Shown here piece after piece: positions 16,782 through 25,035 of a stretch of DNA of 30,753 nt (position 1 is its first letter; each line of letters starts with the position of its first letter). Source of the stretch: Prevotellaceae bacterium (GTDB lineage Bacteria; Bacteroidota; Bacteroidia; Bacteroidales; Paludibacteraceae); NCBI GenBank assembly GCA_031290375.1, contig JAITNR010000205.1:1-30753 (forward strand), given 5' to 3'. The translations under genes and the position numbers were made by a program. Under the pieces are notes generated by a model. The model was not told the DNA's origin and did not search any database. It saw only the letters and a program-made list of their open reading frames with translations.

Positions 16782-17798
16782 TTATAAAATTCTTAAACTT
16801 TTAAAAGCCTTACTTTTTTCCCTGACAAGAGCAAATTCATAGGTTGCAAATATCTCGTGAGTGCCAAAACTGTTGGTAATCCATTTGTTAGTGGGTAAAT
16901 CAAAAGTATATCCCACATCGAAGCCCTCAAACAATTTTATGCCAAACATCAGAGATACAGCATCTTGCAATCCATAGCCTGCTCCAGCCCAAAATTTATT
17001 TTTTATATCCAAAATTACGGAAAAATGGGTAGTCCAGTCTGTAAAATCTGATACAATTAAGACATTTGTTCTTATTTTATAGTCGGGATTCCTTGTTGAA
17101 AAGTCATATCCGCCGTGAATTTGCATTAACGGCTTGATTTTAAAATCGGCTTGATCGCCCAAACTTATACTGGGAGACGTGATATGGCTTAACGAGAGTC
17201 CAACCCTGTAATTGTCGGTCAAGAACTGAGCACCAAGCCCCAAATTGAACCCCACGCCCGACTGTTTTCCTGTAGGTATTTTCGGGTCGTTGGGGTGGTG
17301 ATAGTCGCTTTCGGTGATTTTGCTGATGTTAATGCTGTCGCCATTGCATATAATATTTATAAAACCCAAAGTGGCACCGAAATTTAGTTTGCTCTCTTTG
17401 AACACATATTTGTAGGAATAGGAAAAATTCGCCTGCTGATTGTTGAAAACGGAAAAAATATCGCTGACAAACTGAATTCCCAAGCCGTGTTCCGAATTGA
17501 ATATTTTTAATGGCATATCTGCCGAGAGTACAGATGTGATTGGGGCACCTTTCATCCCTAACCATTGTGTCCGTTGAAAAATCGAAACCTGCATCATCGA
17601 CTGTTCACCAACGTATGCGGGGTTGATAAGGCAAAGATTGTTCATATATTGAGAAAACTTTCCGTCAAACTGTGAATATGAGCTGTTTGGAAAACTTGTT
17701 AGCATAACAATACAAACGACAAAAAGTCTCGTAAAAATAATCTTTTTTTCACAAGTTTTTATCAGACAAACAATATTTCCCCTTATTTTTTCTTTCAT
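16782..17798 (-). CDS. porP: T9SS outer-membrane protein PorP/SprF family
   Basis: This 338-residue protein is of the PorP/SprF family (Bacteroidota outer-membrane beta-barrels of the T9SS). After a signal peptide (hydrophobic core FTRLFVVCIVMLTSF, cleavage near SYSQ) comes the diagnostic start of the mature protein, FSQYMNNLCLINPAYVGE. QRTQWLGMKGAP, NFSYSYKY, GVGFNLGLGAQF and GGYDFSTRNPDYKIRTN then match the family pattern. The n-region before the signal core is unusually long (about 20 residues), so the true start may lie further in, perhaps at a non-ATG codon. It sits immediately upstream of porKLMN, as in Porphyromonas, but porK has its own promoter. Confidence 0.92.
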   Translation of the reverse strand: MKEKIRGNIVCLIKTCEKKIIFTRLFVVCIVMLTSFPNSSYSQFDGKFSQYMNNLCLINPAYVGEQSMMQVSIFQRTQWLGMKGAPITSVLSADMPLKIFNSEHGLGIQFVSDIFSVFNNQQANFSYSYKYVFKESKLNFGATLGFINIICNGDSINISKITESDYHHPNDPKIPTGKQSGVGFNLGLGAQFLTDNYRVGLSLSHITSPSISLGDQADFKIKPLMQIHGGYDFSTRNPDYKIRTNVLIVSDFTDWTTHFSVILDIKNKFWAGAGYGLQDAVSLMFGIKLFEGFDVGYTFDLPTNKWITNSFGTHEIFATYEFALVREKSKAFKSLRIL

Positions 17799-17865
17799 CT
17801 ACAAAAATACGCATTATCTTAATCGTAAACGAAAGAAAACAAAAAATATTGTTGCTAATCCACAA

Positions 17866-18087
17866 TTAATATTCTTCCTCATTAAAGAAGAAATCTTCCT
17901 TACTTGGATAGTCAGGCCAGATACTTTCGATATTTTCATAAATATCTCCATCATCTTCAATACTTTGAAGATTTTCGATAACTTCGAGCGGAGCACCCGA
18001 ACGCATTGCATAATCTATTAATTCGTCTTTGGTTGCAGGCCAGGGTGCATCTTCTAATTTTGAGGCTAATTCCAGTGTCCAATACAT
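17866..18087 (-). CDS. DUF2795-type small acidic protein
   Basis: This 73-residue protein begins MYWTLELASKLEDAPWPATK and ends in a highly acidic tail (FFFNEEEY). I recognise it as the short conserved Bacteroidota protein annotated as DUF2795; its function is unknown. It has no signal peptide or membrane segment, so it should be cytoplasmic. Nearly a third of its residues are Asp or Glu. It has its own -7 box (18149-18156) and lies between the DUF4835/PorD-like gene and porP, all on the same strand. A T9SS role would be guilt by location only. Confidence 0.85.
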   Translation of the reverse strand: MYWTLELASKLEDAPWPATKDELIDYAMRSGAPLEVIENLQSIEDDGDIYENIESIWPDYPSKEDFFFNEEEY

Positions 18088-18148
18088 AACTTGCTTACAG
18101 TTTATAAAAAATTCTAATTCAAAAATTTCTGATTCAAAAAAATGGGTG

Positions 18149-18156
18149 CAAAGGTA
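18149..18156 (-). promoter_or_regulatory. -7 box for the DUF2795 gene
   Basis: On the minus strand TACCTTTG is an exact TAnnTTTG match. A leader of about 55 bases would follow. No clear TTTG -33 element is visible. Confidence 0.6.
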
Positions 18157-18189
18157 TAACTTTTTTTTGAATTTTATGCTAATTATTTT

Positions 18190-19098
18190 TCACTTTTTTA
18201 TTGCATCATATCTGCTTGTGTTTGAGGGATTTAAGTCCGTAAGAATTTTGTAGGCGTCATCTTTTTCTTTTTGCGAGCCGTGTTTTGAGAAAATATTTAT
18301 CAATTCATCGACCTTGGCATCAATAAAGGATATAATTGCTATTGACTGCGGTTGAAGTTTGTTTACCTCTTTCAATATGGGCAATCCTTCGGCAATTTTG
18401 GCACGTGCATTGGCAACATTTGAAATCATATTATCCAATCCAAGTCTGTGATAATCATAAACATATTCCCTAAATTTCTTAAATCTTTCATCTAAGAGAT
18501 TATTCACAAGTTCGTAGCGTTTGCCATTTTTGTCAAAAGCCTTCCAGCCTGCTCCCTCAGGCTCGGAACGGCTTTGCGAGAGATTGACTATTTGCTCGGC
18601 AAGCGTAAAGCAACCTGTCCCTCCGAGCTTTTGAAACGAGTCCAAATTGTAGCCGATGATAATGTAGGCATAGTACGCCAAAACCGCAACCAGATTGTTC
18701 TCGTATGTAGCACTAACTTGCAATGGATCAAACTCATAGTAGGTAAAATTCACCGCAGGGTCGCGCAGATTGAGCAGGGTAGAGGAGTAGCTGCTACTCC
18801 AAATTGGGCGGCGCGATTGAATTTGCATCTCGCACGAAAAAATATTGTCTGTTACCGTTTTAAAGACTATACCTATCGAACAGTCGATTCTCTCGCTCTG
18901 TGTAAAGGTCAGGTTTGTCCATTTTGTGTTGTTCATCAACTCGTTAATTGAGTTTTTAAGCGTTTCAAACACCTGCCTGCTTACTATATTCTGCACCTGT
19001 GATGAATTTACGGTTATATTGCATTTCAGCTCCTGAGCGTTCATACACACACAACTTACAGCAAACACTGCCAAAAATACTGTTCTTTTAATCTGCAT
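18190..19098 (-). CDS. porD: DUF4835 family protein, PorD-like T9SS component
   Basis: The 302-residue protein has a signal peptide (VFLAVFAVSCVCMNAQ) and then ELKCNITVNSSQVQ, the typical start of the DUF4835 family. Further family features are the IQSRRPIWSSSYSSTLLN block, the YYEFDPLQVSATYENNLVAVLAYYAY-type region near residues 118-145 and GGTGCF at about 159. From memory, this family is annotated in Bacteroidota as the T9SS protein PorD; I could not check this. Its place directly ahead of DUF2795 and porP-porKLMN supports the link. It would be periplasmic or outer-membrane associated. The exact role is not known. Confidence 0.85.
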   Translation of the reverse strand: MQIKRTVFLAVFAVSCVCMNAQELKCNITVNSSQVQNIVSRQVFETLKNSINELMNNTKWTNLTFTQSERIDCSIGIVFKTVTDNIFSCEMQIQSRRPIWSSSYSSTLLNLRDPAVNFTYYEFDPLQVSATYENNLVAVLAYYAYIIIGYNLDSFQKLGGTGCFTLAEQIVNLSQSRSEPEGAGWKAFDKNGKRYELVNNLLDERFKKFREYVYDYHRLGLDNMISNVANARAKIAEGLPILKEVNKLQPQSIAIISFIDAKVDELINIFSKHGSQKEKDDAYKILTDLNPSNTSRYDAIKK

Positions 19099-19122
19099 AT
19101 TTTTTTAGACTGAATTTTACTG

Positions 19123-19130
19123 CAAAGGTA
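19123..19130 (-). promoter_or_regulatory. -7 box for the DUF4835/PorD-like gene
   Basis: On the minus strand TACCTTTG at 19130-19123 is an exact TAnnTTTG match, about 25 bases before the ATG. It is divergent from the pepT promoter 74 bases away. Confidence 0.65.
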
Positions 19131-19203
19131 ATTTTTTTTTCTTGTAAAAATAGTCCTTCTGCTGCTTTGTGATAAAAAATTTTCTTTTTCAAAAAATTTC
19201 TTG

Positions 19204-19211
19204 TATATTTG
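19204..19211 (+). promoter_or_regulatory. -7 box for pepT
   Basis: TATATTTG at 19204-19211 matches TAnnTTTG exactly, 34 bases before the pepT ATG, with an AT-rich upstream stretch. Confidence 0.6.
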
Positions 19212-19245
19212 CAGAAAAAATAATTACTAAACAAACACAACGATT

Positions 19246-20472
19246 ATGGAACCGCTAGAACGATTTTTGAAGTATGTGTCTTTTGCGACTGCTTCCGATG
19301 AAAACACCAATTTAACACCAAGTACTCCCGGTCAATTTGAATTTGCCAAATACCTGGTAGAAGAGCTGAAATCCATCGGACTGCAAGAAGTTGATCTGGA
19401 CACCAATGGTTATGTGATGGCAACTTTACCGTCCAATGTGGATAAAGATGTGCCTGCAATAGGTTTTATCGCTCACCTTGACACTTCGCCCGAGGCGAGT
19501 GGCAAAAATGTCAAGCCAAGACTCGTGAGAAATTATGAGGGAGGCGATATTTTGCTAAACGAAGAAAAGGCTGTCGTGATGAAAACGAAAGTTTTCCCCG
19601 AAATTAGACAATATATGGGAGAAGACATACTTGTTACTGACGGCACTACGCTACTTGGAGCGGATGACAAGGCAGGTATTGCCGAAATTGTTACTGCAAT
19701 GCAGTATCTTATTGCTCACCCTGAAATCAGGCACGGAAAAATTCGCATAGGTTTCACCCCTGACGAAGAGATTGGAAAGGGTGCCGATTTCTTTGACGTG
19801 GAAAAATTTGGCTGTGATTGGGCATATACCGTTGATGGCGGCGAAATAGGCGAATTGGAGTATGAAAACTTTAATGCTGCAAGTGCCAAAATTACTTTCA
19901 ATGGACGGAATGTTCATCCAGGGTATGCGTATCACAAGATGATAAATGCAATGAGGCTTGCCGCACAGTTTATAAATATGCTGCCTCGTTACGAAACCCC
20001 CGAACACACCGAGGATTACGAAGGCTTTTTTCACCTTACAAGCATGGAGGGAACGGTTGAAAGTGCTACTTTGCACTATATTGTCCGAGACCACGACAAA
20101 AACAAGTTTGAACGGCGCAAAAAAGAGATGCAACATCTTGTAAATAAGATAAATGGTGAATTTGGATCCGATATTGTCGAAATTGAGCTCAAAGACCAGT
20201 ATTACAATATGCGCGAAAAAATTGAACCCGTAATGCACATTATAAAACTGGCAGAGCAATCAATGAAAGAGGTTGGTATTAAACCAAAAGTTCGCCCAAT
20301 TCGCGGAGGTACAGACGGAGCGAGACTCTCGTTTATGGGGTTGCCTTGCCCTAACCTCTTTGCAGGCGGACACAATTTTCACGGACGTTTTGAATACATT
20401 CCTGTTCAGTCAATGGAAAAGGCATCTGAATTGATTGTAAAGATAATTGAAAATTTAGAAAAAAAGTCGTAA
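19246..20472 (+). CDS. pepT: peptidase T (tripeptide aminopeptidase)
   Basis: This 408-residue cytoplasmic zinc enzyme of the M20 family removes the N-terminal residue from tripeptides. The di-zinc site is visible: AHLDTS (His and catalytic Asp), LGADDKAG (bridging Asp), PDEEIGKG (catalytic and ligand Glu), VDGGEIGEL (Asp ligand) and the C-terminal AGGHNFHGRFE (His ligand). The RGGTDGARLS segment is characteristic of PepT. The length is exactly in the family range. It is transcribed divergently from the T9SS island and has its own promoter. The downstream gap contains repeats rather than another operon gene. Confidence 0.96.
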   Translation: MEPLERFLKYVSFATASDENTNLTPSTPGQFEFAKYLVEELKSIGLQEVDLDTNGYVMATLPSNVDKDVPAIGFIAHLDTSPEASGKNVKPRLVRNYEGGDILLNEEKAVVMKTKVFPEIRQYMGEDILVTDGTTLLGADDKAGIAEIVTAMQYLIAHPEIRHGKIRIGFTPDEEIGKGADFFDVEKFGCDWAYTVDGGEIGELEYENFNAASAKITFNGRNVHPGYAYHKMINAMRLAAQFINMLPRYETPEHTEDYEGFFHLTSMEGTVESATLHYIVRDHDKNKFERRKKEMQHLVNKINGEFGSDIVEIELKDQYYNMREKIEPVMHIIKLAEQSMKEVGIKPKVRPIRGGTDGARLSFMGLPCPNLFAGGHNFHGRFEYIPVQSMEKASELIVKIIENLEKKS

Positions 20473-20474
20473 AT

Positions 20475-20504
20475 ATGAATAGTGAACAATGAATAATGAA
20501 TAAT
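20475..20504. repeat. GAATAAT-type 7-mer repeat after pepT
   Basis: Four degenerate units of the 7-base repeat (GAATAGT, GAACAAT, GAATAAT, GAATAAT) start just after the pepT stop. It is the first copy of this family in the window; similar tracts recur in later intergenic regions up to 30.4 kb. Confidence 0.75.
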
Positions 20505-20551
20505 CTAACTTCATTGGAACACAAAAAACTTATAATGTTTTTAACTTGTGT

Positions 20552-20617
20552 ATTGCTTTGTTCCTTACAATGACGTGTTGCCCTTGGACTTTGCGTCATT
20601 GCGAGGAACAAAGCAAT
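20552..20617. repeat. REP-like palindrome with CGTCATTGC core
   Basis: Two 24-base arms (20552-20575 and 20594-20617) are complementary with two mismatches around an 18-base loop. The core CGTCATTGC and flank GAAC(A)AAGCAAT recur at 22205-22243, 25036-25114 and 30498-30528. Confidence 0.85.
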
Positions 20618-20693
20618 TCGGAAGCATTTTATATCTTATATATTTTTCATTGCAAGAAAGGTAAAAACTTTTTTTTGTTTGAAAAAAATATTG

Positions 20694-20701
20694 TAATTTT
20701 G
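20694..20701 (+). promoter_or_regulatory. possible -7 box in the gcvT leader region
   Basis: TAATTTTG fits TAnnTTTG, with TTTG at 20674-20677 16 bases upstream. If used, gcvT would have a leader of about 220 bases. Confidence 0.4.
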
Positions 20702-20927
20702 CAAGAAAATATGCTACAGCAAATATCTAAATTTTGAAGATGCCATTATGCCTTTCAAGGGCAGCAGTTGGCAGAGATAATTATGGACAAAAAGCTAATA
20801 TTGTGGTATATGAGTGGGTTGTATATTTACGAATTGCTTGAATAATAAAAAAGGGCAAAGCCGACAAATCATAAAATTTTACTTTTTTAAATTTTTCCCA
20901 TAAAAAAAATAAAAATCATAAAAAAGA

Positions 20928-22019
20928 ATGAAGACTACACCATTTACAGACATTCACATTGCTTTGGGCGCAAAAATGCACGAATTTGCGGGCTACAATA
21001 TGCCCATTGAGTATCCAACAGGTATTACTGCCGAACACCTTGCCGTTTGTTATGGCGTTGGTGTTTTTGACGTTTCGCACATGGGCGAATTTTGGGTTAA
21101 GGGCAAAAATGCTCAAAAGTTTTTGCAGCGTGTTTGCAGCAACGACATTGCTTCGCTTGCCGTTGGCAAGGCACAATACAACTGTTTTCCAAATGGAAAT
21201 GGCGGCATCGTTGACGACCTTATCGTATATCACTACGAGGACGAAAAATATATGCTCGTCGTTAATGCCGCAAATATAGATAAAGATTGGGCTTGGGTTA
21301 ATAAAAACAAGATTGAGGGTGTTGAGTTGGAAAATTCGTCTGACAATATTGCTCAGCTTGCCATTCAGGGACCAAAGGCAACCGCTCTTTTACAGGAACT
21401 TACGGCTGTAAAACTTGAAAATATTCCATACTATGCCTTTGAAGTCGGCGAATTTGCCGAGGTAAAGGACGTGATTATCTCAAATACGGGATATACGGGT
21501 GCAGGCGGCTTTGAACTCTATTTTTACAGGCAATACGGTGAAAAAATTTGGAATGCTATTTTTGAAGCCGGTAAAAAATACGATATAAAACCTGTTGGAC
21601 TTGGCGCAAGAGATACTTTGAGGCTCGAAGTCGGTTTCTGTCTTTACGGACACGAAATTGACGACACCACATCGCCTATTGAAGCAGGTTTGGGTTGGAT
21701 TACAAAACCATCGGAGGGCAAAAACCTTATTGACGGAGAACTTTACACAGAGCAGCGCAAAAACGGTGTGAAGATGAAACTTGCAGGCTTTGAACTCAAA
21801 GAAAGGGCTATTCCTCGTCAGGACTACGAATTGACGGACGGCAAAGGTACAATCATAGGCAGAGTAACATCGGGCTGCATGTCGCCAACTGCCAAAATTG
21901 GCGTTGGTATGGGCTACGTAAAACCTGAGTTCTCAAAACTCGGCACTGAAATTGCGGTGCTTATCAGAGGCAAAGAGGTTAGGGCAGAGGTAGTTAAACC
22001 GCCTTTTAGGAGATTGTAA
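20928..22019 (+). CDS. gcvT: glycine cleavage system aminomethyltransferase (T protein)
   Basis: This 363-residue enzyme takes the aminomethyl group from the lipoylated H protein onto tetrahydrofolate, releasing ammonia and giving 5,10-methylene-THF, the substrate of MetF. Visible motifs are HEFAGYNMPIEY near the start, GVFDVSHMGE, the GGIVDDLIVYH segment with the catalytic aspartate, NTGYTGAGGFELY, ARDTLRLEVGFCLYGHE and the C-terminal SPTAKIGVGMGYV. The length is normal. It stands alone: gcvH and gcvP are not beside it. The ATG at 20928 follows a long A-rich stretch and matches the conserved N-terminus. Confidence 0.96.
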   Translation: MKTTPFTDIHIALGAKMHEFAGYNMPIEYPTGITAEHLAVCYGVGVFDVSHMGEFWVKGKNAQKFLQRVCSNDIASLAVGKAQYNCFPNGNGGIVDDLIVYHYEDEKYMLVVNAANIDKDWAWVNKNKIEGVELENSSDNIAQLAIQGPKATALLQELTAVKLENIPYYAFEVGEFAEVKDVIISNTGYTGAGGFELYFYRQYGEKIWNAIFEAGKKYDIKPVGLGARDTLRLEVGFCLYGHEIDDTTSPIEAGLGWITKPSEGKNLIDGELYTEQRKNGVKMKLAGFELKERAIPRQDYELTDGKGTIIGRVTSGCMSPTAKIGVGMGYVKPEFSKLGTEIAVLIRGKEVRAEVVKPPFRRL

Positions 22020-22080
22020 GCTCAGGTAATTCTAAAAAATGAGGCAGTCTCAAAAGCGTTTTTAGCATGCAGACTTTTTT

Positions 22081-22193
22081 TGAATGAATACATGAACAAT
22101 TTTTTGAATGAATAACGAACAATGAATAATGAACAATTAAAAGGAATATGAAATGTGATTTTTTAATGAATATAGAACGCATTCATTATTCAT
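22081..22193. repeat. inverted pair of 7-mer repeats after gcvT
   Basis: GAATGAATAAC / GAACAATGAATAATGAACAAT at about 22105-22138 is answered by the inverted form ATTCATTATTCAT at 22181-22193. This gives a loose stem-loop with about 45 bases between. Confidence 0.65.
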
Positions 22194-22204
22194 CTTTCAG
22201 ACAT

Positions 22205-22243
22205 ACCTTTTCGTTATTGCGAGCAAAGCAATGATGAAAAGGT
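22205..22243. repeat. short REP-like hairpin between convergent gcvT and glycosyltransferase genes
   Basis: The 16-base arms (22205-22220 and 22228-22243) pair with two G-U or mismatched positions around the loop GAGCAAA. The ATTGCGAGCAAAGCAAT centre links it to the hairpins at 20552 and 25036. Its place between two converging genes suggests it may also stop transcription. Confidence 0.65.
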
Positions 22244-22289
22244 TTGTCGTTTAACTTCTTTGAATGGGCTTCTTAACTTCTTAAAACTT

Positions 22290-23534
22290 TCACATCTCAC
22301 TCAAAATTTTAGCGAACTGCTCAGCTTGTGTTTTGCGAGAAAATTGCCTGATGAAGTCTTTGTTAATTGTCTGATGAGTAAATCCTTGCGTTTGCCATTC
22401 GTTGAGTTTGGACAGTATAAATTCGGCACTCTGTTCAACATTTGAGGCTGCTACTCCTGAGTTGCTTTTGTTGATAATTTCTTCTATAAAACTCTCATCA
22501 TTTCTGACGCACAAAATTGGTTTTTCAACTGCCATATATTCAAAGAGTTTTGTGCCTAAAATTCCTTTTGGCGACTTGTTTTCGGTGGCTTTGTTTGCCA
22601 AAAGCAACAAAATAGAACTGTTGTTCAGTATTTCAGGCACCTGTATGTTTTGAACAGTTCCAAATATTGTTATAAACTCCTCAACATCAAACTTTTGAGA
22701 GAGAGTTTTGATTATTTCTTTTGAAGTTTCGTTTATCAAATAAAATTCTAATCTAAACTTATCTTTTTCAATAAGTTTCTTGTCTGCCAATATTTTAACT
22801 GCCTCAAAGAGCAGAGTAGGATTTTTGATGTCCAAACTTTCTATTCTGCCAACGTAGGTGATTTTAAATTTTTCCGCATTAACTTTTTGATAATTAAATA
22901 AATCAGGGTCAAAACCGTTGTAGATTAACTGCACATTCGGGTTGAATTTTTTTAAAAAATCTCTGTGCCATTCTGAAACGGTTGTTATAGTGTTTGCCTT
23001 GGGTAAAATGCTGTTTCGTTGTTTCAAAAAATGCTTTTTTATGTGCTTAGTAACAAAATCATTGATTGCATTTGATTTTATCAATAACCTGCTTGCATAT
23101 TCGTCATTGGGAAATTGCTCGAAAATGTCTCTGATGTCCAACACAAAAGGGATTTGATGCTTCACAGCGAGTTCCATAGCTGCTTTTGCAAAACAGGTTC
23201 TAAACGAGTTGCTTGACAGGATAATCGAAATGTTGTTGTTTTTCAGTAATTTTTTTGCCCTGTTTTTTATGATAACTTCCTTGTAATCAAATAAATAATC
23301 GGCTATAAAAACAAATAAATATTTTAGTTTGCTGACATTGTTTTTTTTGTTGTGAAAAAAATTGATACAGGTAACATTCTCATTTTCAGTTATATTTTTG
23401 TAATATTTTTGAGAATTATATTCAGTTATCACTATTGGTTTCCAGCCAAGTGAGGGCAAATATTTGCACAAATACCCCATTCGTGGGGCAAAAGATGGAG
23501 GGAGAGCATCGCACAGAATCAATATATTCTTCAT
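22290..23534 (-). CDS. glycosyltransferase family 4 protein
   Basis: The protein has the two-domain GT-B layout. The start MKNILILCDALPPSFAPRMG is the usual first beta strand and acceptor loop. The C-terminal half opens with KITYVGRIESLDIKN and carries the donor-binding stretch GTKLFEYMAVEKPIL, with the glutamates expected to hold the nucleotide sugar. The frame extends upstream to an ATG at 23591, but the ATG at 23534 puts the first strand at the N-terminus, so I prefer it (about 414 residues). It probably acts in cell-surface polysaccharide or LPS synthesis. It stands alone, with no other sugar genes beside it, so substrate and product are unknown. Confidence 0.85.
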   Translation of the reverse strand: MKNILILCDALPPSFAPRMGYLCKYLPSLGWKPIVITEYNSQKYYKNITENENVTCINFFHNKKNNVSKLKYLFVFIADYLFDYKEVIIKNRAKKLLKNNNISIILSSNSFRTCFAKAAMELAVKHQIPFVLDIRDIFEQFPNDEYASRLLIKSNAINDFVTKHIKKHFLKQRNSILPKANTITTVSEWHRDFLKKFNPNVQLIYNGFDPDLFNYQKVNAEKFKITYVGRIESLDIKNPTLLFEAVKILADKKLIEKDKFRLEFYLINETSKEIIKTLSQKFDVEEFITIFGTVQNIQVPEILNNSSILLLLANKATENKSPKGILGTKLFEYMAVEKPILCVRNDESFIEEIINKSNSGVAASNVEQSAEFILSKLNEWQTQGFTHQTINKDFIRQFSRKTQAEQFAKILSEM

Positions 23535-23663
23535 TCTTATGGGTTTTAGCATTTTTAATTTTACATCAACAGAAATTTGAGTTGTTGGCAAAGTTACATA
23601 TTTATTTTATAATGTAGCAACGCAAAATAACAATACCAAATGAAATGGAAGATGTATTTAATG

Positions 23664-23697
23664 AAAGGGGGTGTAATATTGTATCACCCCCTTTTTA
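23664..23697 (-). terminator. intrinsic terminator after the BtuF-like gene
   Basis: Perfect 10-base arms, AAAGGGGGTG (23664-23673) and CACCCCCTTT (23685-23694), surround an 11-base loop. On the plus strand it runs into T5, and on the minus strand into CTTTCATT. It lies 44 bases past the end of the lipoprotein gene, which reads toward it. Confidence 0.8.
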
Positions 23698-23740
23698 CTT
23701 TTTTTGAAGATATTCCATGTAATTTATCCTTATCAAAACT

Positions 23741-24901
23741 TCACTTCAAGTTTTCGATATAAACAGGGTGATAATCAGGCAGTAGGGTAGGGTGCAATGC
23801 CCAAATTACGTCCATTAGGATTTTGTCGGGGTTGGCTACACCGTTTTCCCAGAAGTCGTTTGCTCCGTCAGGATGCTGCGCTGCGGTAAAGGCGAATACA
23901 GAGCCTTTTTGTGCTGCCTCGAAAAGTTTGTTTCGTTCGTCCATTGCAAACAGTTTTTTCAGGGTATTTACAGGTGCGTTAAGCCAGATTTGTGAACCGT
24001 GAAAGTTCTGTAAAACAGTTTCATAACTGAGCGAAAGACTTGTAGTTGTGCTGTCGTTTTTGTAAAGATAGTCGCTGCCGGCATCGTTGAAAAGTTGCCC
24101 CATGTAGCTTTGTCCGCCGGGCATATACCATGTGCCTTTGAAGTTTCCCCCTGCCATAATTGTTGGCTTGACTTTCACGTTTTCAGTCAGTTTCTTTGCC
24201 TGAAAATAGTTTTTTTCGATTTGAGTAAAAATTGAGTCAGCCTGATTTTCCATATTGAAAAATACGGCAACAAATTTTAGCCATTCAGCACGTCCGAGCA
24301 GTGAATTTTCCGTCCATTCGTTGTTGTAAACTACTGATACTCCTGTATTTACAAGTCGTTTTACAGTTTCGTCCTGATGATTGTAGGAGGGGAGCATAAA
24401 GATTTGCGGTTGCAAAATCATAATTCGCTCAATATTTGGATTAAACGCATCGCCCAAATCACTTATATGTCCGTCCCTAAAATTTTTGCTAATAGTCTGA
24501 TTATAAACGATATTTGCCGAACAAATACCTTTTACCGAGTTGATTTTGCCAAGCAATTCCAAAAAACCATAGTAAGTGGTTGAACCTGTGGCAATTTTGT
24601 TCACAGGCACTACAATTTTCAGTCCATCTTGGGGAGTGTTGATTTCCTTATTATCAACTAAATATAAAATTTGTTGGATAGCATCGCTTTTCCATGGATT
24701 TTTTATTGTAACTCTTTTGTAATCTTTAAAGCGGTCAATTTCAAAACCTTTGGCATAGCTTATTTTTATCTGTGTGGAAGGCAAATTTTCTTCCTGCTCC
24801 CCACGTTTTTGGGAGCAGGAAAAAAATGCGAGTACAAATATTGCCAAAATGGCGAAATGTTCAACTGTTTTGCAATCTATTTTATGCATAAAATACTTCA
24901 T
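23741..24901 (-). CDS. ABC transporter substrate-binding lipoprotein (BtuF/FepB-like)
   Basis: This protein resembles periplasmic binding proteins for cobalamin, heme or ferric siderophores. A lipoprotein signal ends in LAFFSC. The body has the two-lobe pattern: KRVTIKNP near the N-lobe, PNIERIMILQPQIFMLPSY around the hinge side, SVVYNNEW, then the C-lobe TIMAGGNFKGTWYMPGGQSYMGQLFNDAG and the late NPDKILMDVIW block. The frame opens at 24979, but the ATG at 24901 (or 24889) gives a better lipoprotein signal. No permease, ATPase or TonB receptor gene is beside it, so it is an orphan here. The ligand cannot be named; B12 would fit the B12-dependent MetH, but that is only a guess. Confidence 0.82.
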   Translation of the reverse strand: MKYFMHKIDCKTVEHFAILAIFVLAFFSCSQKRGEQEENLPSTQIKISYAKGFEIDRFKDYKRVTIKNPWKSDAIQQILYLVDNKEINTPQDGLKIVVPVNKIATGSTTYYGFLELLGKINSVKGICSANIVYNQTISKNFRDGHISDLGDAFNPNIERIMILQPQIFMLPSYNHQDETVKRLVNTGVSVVYNNEWTENSLLGRAEWLKFVAVFFNMENQADSIFTQIEKNYFQAKKLTENVKVKPTIMAGGNFKGTWYMPGGQSYMGQLFNDAGSDYLYKNDSTTTSLSLSYETVLQNFHGSQIWLNAPVNTLKKLFAMDERNKLFEAAQKGSVFAFTAAQHPDGANDFWENGVANPDKILMDVIWALHPTLLPDYHPVYIENLK

Positions 24902-25035
24902 TATGGATGAAAAATAAACAATTATTGATATGAAAATCCTGTGGATTTTTAAACCAACTTGCTTGTTGTGGATAAGCAAAGCAATTAAATAAAATCAGAC
25001 TATTCATCCTTTTTTGCAAATGTATCCGGAGTGCT

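Larger units (their letters stand above)
20473..20927. other. 455-base intergenic region with repeats, upstream of gcvT
   Basis: It holds a 7-mer repeat (20475-20504), a large REP-like hairpin (20552-20617) and a -7 box TAATTTTG (20694-20701). A leader of about 220 bases before gcvT contains two overlapping mini-frames (20740-20841 and 20783-20845) that I cannot identify. No glycine riboswitch core was recognised. Confidence 0.7.

Noticed and set aside
17802..17809. -7 box for porP (TATTTTTG on the minus strand)
   Set aside because: It fits TAnnTTTG but lies three bases from the ATG and has no -33 partner at the right distance; in this AT-rich stretch it could be chance, and the porP start itself is uncertain.
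19651..20259. 202-codon reverse frame inside pepT
   Set aside because: It is opposite conserved pepT motifs and has no promoter or family features.
20702..20927. glycine riboswitch upstream of gcvT
   Set aside because: I could not find the conserved paired glycine-aptamer cores; the region is AT-rich without matching stems.
22046..22081. terminator after gcvT (AGTCT ... AGACT then T-run)
   Set aside because: The stem is only five base pairs with a 20-base loop; it may be a decayed terminator but support is too weak to list separately.
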